Positions 56,552 to 64,000 of a stretch of DNA of 64,000 nucleotides are shown here, one piece after another. The notes beneath the pieces were generated by a model. It saw only the letters and a program-made list of their open reading frames with translations. It made no database searches and was not told the DNA's origin. Positions within the stretch are counted from its first letter, which is position 1, and every line of letters starts with the position of its first letter. Both the position numbers and the translations under genes were made by a program. Origin of the DNA: Micractinium sp. NFX-FRZ (Eukaryota; Chlorophyta; Trebouxiophyceae; Chlorellales; Chlorellaceae); assembly GCA_029339195.1 (NCBI GenBank), contig JAPTJF010000104.1:1-64000 (forward strand), in the 5' to 3' direction.

Positions 56552-59500
56552 TCACCTGCGGGGCACCTCCCAGAGGAAGGCCAGGTCGGCCTCCGTCAGG
56601 CGCCCGCTCTTCATGAGGGCCGCCACCATGCCGATGAGCACCGAGGCCAGGCCCACCAGGATCAGGGCGCCCCAGCCAAACACATAAAACATGGTCACCC
56701 ACACAGGCGCCTCCGCCTCTGACTCCTCCTTGGCCCGTGCCGCCGACAGCGCCAGCTGCTGCCGGGCAGTGGCCATTGCGATCTGCTGCGCGGTGCCCGC
56801 AGAGTGCAAGGCGGTCAGGCGCGGCGTGAGCACCTGCCGCTGCGACCCGCCCGCCGCCTGCCCGCTGCTGCTGGCGGCGGCACGGCCGGGATCGCCGAGC
56901 ATGCTGCGCCGGGCCAGCGCTGCCTTCCGCTGCACCAGCTGCGCCGCTGCTGGCTGCGCCGACTCCTGCCCCTCAGCTGCCACTGGCACCTGCTCCTCTG
57001 CTGCTGCTGCTGCTGGCTTGGCAGCGGGCTTGGCAGCAGGCGACCGCTCAGCAGGCTTCTCCACTGCTGCTGCCGCTGCTGCTGCAGATGGCTGCTCGCC
57101 GCCCGCCGCCGCTGCCTTTGCAGGAGGCGATGCAGGCGCCGGCGCGGCAGGGGCTGCCGTGGTTGCCTGCGCGGCTGCCACTGCATCTGCCAGCTGCTGG
57201 GAGGCAGCTGAGCCCTGCGCCCCCAGCGCCGCCAGCAGGTCAGTCACTGCACGGCTCTGCTCTGCCATGGCTGCCTCCACTGCCGCCACACGTTCAAGCA
57301 GGCGGAACGAGGCGTCTGCAGGGCATGGCAAGGAGGAAAGGGGGCAGGAATGCATGGAGCTAACGTGAGCACACCAGGGCAGGCTGGGGGAGCGGCATGA
57401 AAGGCAGCAACACCAGACACACACAAGCAAACTTGGTTTGTGATATAGGAACACACAAACCAAGATATGCACCGTGCATCTAGGCAGCCAGGCAGCCAGG
57501 CAGCAGGGCGGTTTCACGGACGCACCCTCCGCTGCAGGCTGTTGAGCCGGGCCCTGGCGAGAAGACGCCGCTGCCTCCTCCACCGCCGCCAGCCGGCCCT
57601 CCAGCTTCACCAGGCCGCCTGCCATGCGCGACTCAAGCAGCTCCAGGCCATTCTGCAGGGAGGCAGCGGTGTAGGGCGGTGCATTGTAAGCAGAGAGGTG
57701 ATAGGACGGCAGCGGTGGTGGCAGCCCTGCATGCCCCCAGAAATGTTACGGCATTATTAAGGAAGGCAGAGGTGGTACGTGACATGGCAAGCAGGGGGTG
57801 GCGGCAGATGGCAGCAGCAGCAGAGCTGGGGGGCGCGTTAGCCAGAGGGGACACCGGCTGTGCGCACTGCCAACGTGTCGAGGGCTGCCCCTGCTCCTGT
57901 CGCCCCTGCTGTCTGCCCGGACCCCTGCTCCTGACCACCAACACCATGGCCGCTCACCGCCCACGCCTGGAGCCCCATGCCCCAGCTAAGCGCATCTGGT
58001 CCGGCAGCGAGGCCACGGAGTTCACCTTATCCCCCAGCCTCACGGTGCCTGCCCCACAAAACAACAGCATGACCAACCCGCCTTGCTCCGCCCCCCACCT
58101 GGTCCACCAACAAGAACATGACCCGCCCCGCCCAGCCCCCCACCTGGTCCAGCAGCGAGGCCACCGAGTCCACCTTCTTCTCCAGCCGCCGCAGCACCTC
58201 CCCAAACCCCTGCTCAATGTGCGCCACGTACGCCTGCACCTGCTCTGCAACCGGGGCAGTGGGGGCAGCGCCGCTGCTGCTGGGCTCGCCCTGCGGGGTG
58301 GGGAGGCAGGCCAGGCAGGTGCGGTGGTTCATGGCCAGGCGGTCCGGGCGGCACTCAGGAGGCTCGGCAGCTGGCGAATGGCTTTAGTAATATATCATGC
58401 ATCTGACCCATCACTTCGGTCACATTGCCAGCCAGCAGGCGGCGGAAACAGCGCACCTGCTCAAATGTCAGCCTGCGGGTGGGATCCCCCTCCTGCTGCT
58501 GCTGCTCTGGGGCCGCCTGCTGGGGTGCAGCACCGGCTGCGCCTGCAGCGACAGCGGTTGCCGCCGCCTGGCGCTTGTTCACAACCTTTATGGCCGTCTG
58601 CATGGCAGAGGGGGAGGGAGGCACATGCTGTGTGTGGGCAGGCTGCGCACGATGCGGCACCCGATGGGGAGACGCAGGCGCGCAATGAGAAGCTGCTACA
58701 GCTCTCTGCACGGCCGCGAAGCTGCTGCATCACCTGCCAAGGATACCTAGCACACACTTAAGCCGGCCCCAATCCTCTGTAGCACAGAACCGCCAGCCCT
58801 GTGTGGCCTGCATGTGTGAGCCCCACCGCCGCACCTGCAGGATGCTCTGCTGCAGCCGCCTGTCCAGGTCCTTGTCCTGCAGGAAGCGCTTCTGCACGAT
58901 CTTGGCTGCACTCGGGAGAAAGGTGGGTAGGAAACGCTTGGGTGGGGGAGGAGGATGGGAAGGAGGGACGCATGCGCAGGCAGAGCAGGGCAAGCAGAGC
59001 ACGGCAAGCAGCGATGCCAGCAGGCGGTGTGGTACTGCCCCCCGACGTGTGCGTGGCTGCCGAGGCAGCTGTAGTCGGTTGTCGCCCTGGGCAGTTGCCT
59101 GCTGAGCCTCGTGCCGTGAAGCCTTGTGCCGCAGCCCCTGTCCTGCCCCTTCCTGTCACTACCCAGCAGCACTTCTAACACACACTCTGTCACCTGCACA
59201 CTTGCAGTTACAAGAGCCAGCACCCAGCAGCATCTCAGTACCAGCAACACGCAGGCAGGGCAGCACCCACCTGCTGTGGCGAGCACTTTGTCCTGCAGGC
59301 TCTTGTCCAGGTGGGCCACTGCCTTGCTCTCCATCTCCTTGAGGGACGCCTCCAGGCTTTCCAGCCGCCCCCGCAGGTCATCCACCTTGCGAGCAGACTC
59401 AAGGTAGCCGGCAGAGGCGGGGGTGAAGGTGCCACCGGTGCCGCTTGACAGGAAGCTGAGCGAGGGGCTGCCCTCCCCGCAGGCGGTGCCAGGGGCCGGC

Positions 59501-59766
59501 GACGACTCGGCCATGCGGTCGGAGCGCTGCGCCTCGATGGTCCAGCTGTCCTGGCGCACCGGGCCCGGGCTGAACAGGTGGTGGCTGCCGTCGAGGTGCC
59601 GGCTGGCGCTGGCTGCCGCCGCCTTGCCGGGCGACGACTTGAGCTGCGCTGCCTCGCCAGGCGTGTTCTCGCCGAAGCGCACGGTCTTCCGCCGGTGCGC
59701 CGACTCGGACGTGGGCTGCGTTTGAGTAGCGGCGGGTGGTTGGGGCGAGGCTGGTGAGGGCGGCAT
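56552..59766 (-). CDS. Coiled-coil protein with C-terminal membrane anchor
   Basis: About 580 residues in six exons: 59271-59766, about 58835-58905, 58457-58597, 58144-58290, 57526-57652 and 56552-57315. The N-terminal third is disordered and Pro/Ser-rich (KTVRFGENTPGEAAQLKSSP) with a coiled coil (RKVDDLRGRLESLEASLKEM). Next come AKIVQKRFLQDKDLDRRLQQ, a Gln/Ala linker and further heptads (VAHIEQGFGEVLRRLEKKVD, MAGGLVKLEGRLAAVEEAAA, LLERVAAVEAAMAEQSRAV). After a long Ala/Pro/Lys region, a hydrophobic segment, VTMFYVFGWGALILVGLASV, precedes a short tail ending FLWEVPRR with TGA. This is tail-anchored topology. No family recognised; a tether or membrane-contact role is only a guess. Confidence 0.72.
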
Positions 59767-60372
59767 TGCGCTGATCAGCACATGCAGGGGCGTGTCGAGC
59801 GAGTGTCGAATGCGGGCAGGATTGTAAGTGCAAAACAAACACACCTGCGGGTTCGCGTTTCCTGCTGTGGCCTGCTGCGCGCAGTCCTGCTTTGCCCTCA
59901 GTGCAGGGCGCCCCAAAGTGTTTGGGAGAAGACTGCTGCGAAACGGGACGGCGCGGAGAGGTCCCGACAGGCCTCTGGCCGGCAAAAACGTGAGTAATGC
60001 GATCGGAAGCTCCCTTTCGGCCTTCCAGTGCAGTGTTGAACAGCAACGGCAATTGCGGCGGGCATGGCTGGCCTGCTGCACGGCAGCAGCGCCTGGGGAG
60101 CTTGGCAGAGCCCAGCAGTGCCGCCGCCGCTCGCGCCCGCCAAGCCCTCGCAGACGAGAGCTACCTAGCCAGGCCTCTGCTGCTGCAGGCTGCTGTCGCC
60201 CTCTCAAGAAACTGGCTCGTACTGGGCCTATCTTAAGGTCGCAGGCAGGAACACAGCAGGCGGCAGCCCTTGGCAACGTGCGAGCCTTTGCGGCGGCGCT
60301 GGCCCTCGGTGCCAGTCCCTCGGTCTCGATGCTGCCAGCAACATAACCTAGCTGCTCCAGCTTCCCATCACT
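59767..60372. promoter_or_regulatory. Divergent promoter region, tail-anchored protein / VPS15
   Basis: The 606 bases between divergent start codons. No specific motif identified. Overlapping short ORFs appear non-coding. Confidence 0.45.
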
Positions 60373-63201
60373 ATGGGGAACCAGCTCACCACGCCCTCGA
60401 GGCTGGGGGCCTCGGAAGCGGTGGCTGAGCTGGGCGGCAGCGTGACCTTCAAGGACAGCCTAGGTGGGCGGGGCGGGTGGGGCTCTGCGGTACATGCAGC
60501 CTGGGTTTGTTTTCTGAGGAAGCAGAGATCCTCAGAGGCTGCCGTTGCGATAGAGCTGTTTGCTATAGCGCTGTTTGCTATAGCGCTGTTTGCATGCACA
60601 TGCACCCCCCGTCGCTTGCCATTCCTACATGCCTCGCTGCCTGCCTCAAATCTGGGCGGCCCCCCCACCCCGCAGGCGGAGGCCGCTTCTTCAAGAGCGC
60701 TCTGTGTGTGCATGACGAGGGAGGGCTGGTGGTGGTCAAGGTGCGGGGCGGAGGGGCGGTGTGAGGGAGGCGTGGGGCTGGTAGTTTGAGATGGGGGGAT
60801 GTCGAGTGACAGAACACTGTGCGGATGCACGGGTTGTTGGCCGATTGCAAGGTTGCCAACAGCAGCGGGGCTCACATGGGCCTGCCAGTGCCCTGCCCCA
60901 CGCCTGCTTCGATCAGGGCAGCATTCCATCCCCCTGCGCCCTCTGCCCTCACATCAGCACCCCACGCTCTTTGGTGTGTGGCGAGCAGGCGGCTTTAGTG
61001 AGGCCTTGACAGGAGCGCCCGCTCGCTCCACAGCCCGCCCTGTCTTTTCCACGCATCACCCACCCTCCATGCCCTCTGGTGCACCACACCCTGGCAGGTG
61101 TATGCCAAGCGCGGCGAGCAGCCAGTCGACGTGCGCCCCTACCGCGAGCGGCTGGCGGATGTGCGCACCCGCCTGGCGGGCCTGCCCTACCCGCACGCCT
61201 GGCCGGTGCAGCGTATCTACGAGACCGAGCGGGCCGTCTTCCTGGTGCGCCAGTTCCTGCACGCCAACCTGGCGCAGCGCATCTCCACGCGCCCCTTCTT
61301 GACGCTCATAGAAAAGGTGGGCGGGTGGGTGGGTGGCATGCTGGTTGCCGGCTGCTGGCAGCAGGGGCGGGCAGGACAAGGGGCAGCGGTGGTGTGCACA
61401 CGGGCAGCGGGCAGGCAGGCCAGATCAGGGAAGAGGTGGGGCAGCATGCTGGATGGCAGGTAGAAAGCAAAGCAGTGCACACTGGGGGTGATTACAAGTG
61501 AAAGGCAAAGCTAGTCTGTCAGCTGAGTGTGCCCCACCTCCCATCACGCACGCCTGCACACACCCGCCGACCCTCTCTGACCCCTCTCCCCACCCCTTTC
61601 CCCACCATTGCGCCCCGTCCCTGCAGCGCTGGATCGCGTACCAGCTGCTGCTGGCGCTGGCGCAGTGCCACTCTGCTGGCGTGTGCCACGGCGACATCAA
61701 GTCCGAGAATGTGGGGCTGTCATCCTGGGACTGGGCGTTCCTCCACGACTTTGCACCCTACAAGCCCACCCTGCTGCCAGCCGACAACCCAGCCGACTTT
61801 TCTTTCTTCTTCGACACCTCGGGCCGCCGCAAGTGCTGCCTGGCGCCGGAGCGGTTTTACGACCCGGGGGCGGCAGGCATCACGCCGCAGCAGGCGGCCA
61901 GCGCGCCGCTCACGCCGGCCATGGTGCGTGCGCCGGGGTAGTGGGAGGGGCAGGCGGTGGCCCATGTGTGCCTGTGTGGGTGCAGAGGGGGTATGCATGC
62001 GCACCTGGCAACGTGTACTGCTGTTACCCGGCTTGCTTGGCTCCGACGTTGGAGAGGCCTGGCCCCTGGCGCATGCATGCACCCCGCCGCCACCCCGCCT
62101 CACCCTCCCAGCCTTGCTCCTTTGGAAAACGTACTACACGTCCACGGATGTCTTCTCTACTCCCCACCTTGCCTGCCCCCCCACTTCAGGACGTCTTCTC
62201 CCTGGGTTGCGTGCTGGCCGAGCTCTTCCTGGACGGCCAGCCGCTGTTTGACTACTCCCGCCTGCTGGCCTACCGCCAGGGTGGCGCCCCGCCGGCGGCG
62301 CTGGACAAGGTGCACCACAGCGTGCGCGGCATGGTGGCCCACATGGTGCAGCGCGACCCCGCAGCGCGGCACAGCGTGCAGCAGTACCTTCAGGTGCGCC
62401 AGCTGGCAGGGGAGGCGCAGCACAGCGTGCGCAGCAGGCTTGCTCAAGTGGTGCAATGCGAACTTGCAGCGCGGCACAATTCCCTGGTATTCCCCACCCT
62501 TTCCACCTGGTGCACCGTGGGCCCACAGTGCAGCACAGGCCCTGCATGTCCCCCACCCTCTTGCCCCTGCCCTTGCCCTCGCTGCAGGAGGCGTGTGGTG
62601 CGGCGCTGCCCGCCTTCCTGTCCGCCACAATCCACCCTTTCTTCTCATCAATGCTGCAACTGGACACAGACGCCAGGGTGGCGCTGGTCGGAGAGGAGTA
62701 TGGGGAGATCAAGAGGCAGCTGCTGACCGACGGTGGCAGCGCCGACGGCAGCAGCAGCAGCAGCGCGGAGGCAGCGGCGGCGGAGGGCAGTGGAGGGAGC
62801 ACGGCAGGCAGCAGGCGTGCCAGCCTGTCGCCAGGCGTGCAGCGGTCCTCAGAGCAGCACGCTGAGCCAGCGGCTGAGCTGGCGGGCAGGCCGCCGCTGC
62901 AGCAGGCGGTGGCGGCGCTGCTGGCAGAGGCGCAGACGTCGCTGAAGCAGCTGGAGCGGCGCAGCAGCAGCCGGGAGGGCAGCCGGCTGAGCAGCCGTGG
63001 TGGTACGCCGCAGCTGACGCCGCGTGGCAGCACCCAAACGGAGGGTCAGGGCGGGGGCAGCCAGGCACCACCACAGCAGCAGCAGCAGCAGCAGCCAGGT
63101 GGGCAGTCAGCAGTGGAGCAGCCGGCAGCGGTGCCATCAGAGCGTGCTGCTGGAGAGGCGGCAGGCCCAACAACAGGAGCTGCTGACCAGCCTGCAGCCA
63201 T

Positions 63202-63242
<41 letters not shown>

Positions 63243-64000
63243 CGGAGCAGCGACCGCAGCCACCGCAGCCACAACAGCAGCCACAGCCACAGCCGCCGCC
63301 GCAGCAGCCGCAGCAGCAGCACGAGGGGATGGTGCTGGTGGCGGTGCTGCTGTGCACGCTGCTGCGTGGCTCGCGCCTGCAAGAGAACAAGGCCCGAGTC
63401 GTCTCCCTCCTCTGTGACTCGGCTGCCTATTGCGACGATGAGACGCGGCTGCAGCGGGTGCTGCCCTACCTGGTGGCCGCCACAGCGGAGCCCCTGGCAG
63501 CCGTCAAGTGTGTGGCCCTGCGTGCCATCACTCGCGTGCTCTCCCAGGTGGGCTTTTTAGCCACTTCCTGTGTGGCTGTGGGTCGCTCCCCTGGTGGCGG
63601 CCAGTGCCCAGCCGCTGGCTGGCGGCAGTCATGTCCCGCCGCTGCTGCTGCCTGCTGTGCTGCTGGGTCGGTGCTGAAGAGGCGGGGCCATCGCCTGGGC
63701 TGGGCCCGCCTGGGTGCTCTGAGAAAGTGCAAATGCACTGACAGGGGCAGTCTGTTTTCCAACTGAACGCTGACTGAGTCTCGTCTCAACTCGTGAGACT
63801 TCCCGACGATTTTAATTCCAACCGACTGGCCCACCCCCCTGCAGGTGCGTGGCGTCCCCCCCAGTGAGGCCAAGGTGTTCCACGAATATGTGCTGCCCTC
63901 GCTGAGCCTGCTGCCCTCGGAGGCTGAGCTGGCGGTGCAGGTGGGCCCGCGCTGCGCTGCGCTGTGCTGTGCCTGGGGGACGGGTTGGTGAGGTTTGAGT
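60373..64000 (+). CDS. VPS15: VPS15 / PIK3R4 pseudokinase scaffold, 3' end beyond the window
   Basis: Regulatory subunit of the VPS34 PI3-kinase complexes in autophagy and endosomal sorting. Exons 60373-60463, 60676-60740, 61098-61316, 61627-61923, 62190-62393, 62588-63547 and 63845-63940 are in phase, and a GTGGGC donor follows the last. The N terminus [10 protein letters not shown] carries the myristoylation Gly2. Kinase-like landmarks are [10 protein letters not shown] (catalytic loop), [20 protein letters not shown] (DFA in place of DFG, typical of VPS15), [11 protein letters not shown], and [20 protein letters not shown]. No canonical glycine-rich loop is visible, as usual in this family. 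HEAT repeats begin near 63330 ([40 protein letters not shown]). A Ser/Gln/Pro-rich insert of about 200 residues separates kinase and HEAT regions. The WD40 C terminus is outside the window. Confidence 0.94.
63203..63241 (+). repeat. CAG repeat encoding poly-Gln in VPS15
   Basis: Thirteen consecutive CAG codons in the low-complexity linker between the kinase-like and HEAT regions. Shorter CAG/CCA-rich stretches follow. Confidence 0.95.

Overview
The window looks like a nuclear contig of a GC-rich green alga (Chlorophyta). The genes are intron-rich, with mostly GTGAGT or GTGCG donors and CTGCAG acceptors. TGTAA poly(A) signals lie downstream of several genes, and there is a large hydroxyproline-rich cell-wall-type glycoprotein. 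Gene content is that of a photosynthetic eukaryote: plastid-type leaders, VPS15, ARL5, spliceosome and basal transcription proteins. I see no bacterial operons, rRNA, tRNA, CRISPR array or recognisable transposase. All twelve genes whose 3' end is inside the window stop with TGA.

Layout. About 0.26-4.4 kb, minus: fringe-like glycosyltransferase. 5.9-11.2 kb, plus: secreted Pro-rich glycoprotein with a C-terminal series of propeller-like repeats. 11.2-13.6 kb: no clear gene, with one AT-rich island. 13.6-22.2 kb, plus: a formin carrying an N-terminal PH domain. 23.5-24.8 kb, minus: small orphan. 25.2-27.1 kb, minus: plastid-type single-pass membrane protein. 27.5-29.7 kb, plus: ISY1 splicing factor. 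30.1-33.0 kb, plus: U5 snRNP 40K WD-repeat protein. 33.6-44.8 kb, minus: a very long gene joining a DEDDh exonuclease to a RecG helicase. 46.2-50.5 kb, minus: serine hydroxymethyltransferase. 51.4-53.3 kb, minus: NC2-alpha/DRAP1. 54.1-56.0 kb, plus: ARL5 GTPase. 56.6-59.8 kb, minus: coiled-coil tail-anchored protein. 60.4 kb to the window end, plus: VPS15 pseudokinase (3' end missing).

The most unusual signal is spread over almost every gene. Introns carry degraded, same-strand copies of the edge of a neighbouring exon, often including the splice site, usually 90-180 bp from the real one. At least five of the six SNRNP40 introns have one. I call these exon-edge echoes. They suggest repeated short tandem duplications across splice junctions, relevant to intron growth or birth and to decoy splice sites. 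Other points of interest are the PH-formin fusion, the exonuclease-RecG fusion, at least two probable GC-AG introns, and an in-frame TAA inside the glycoprotein. Exon coordinates were read by eye and may be off by one or two bases.
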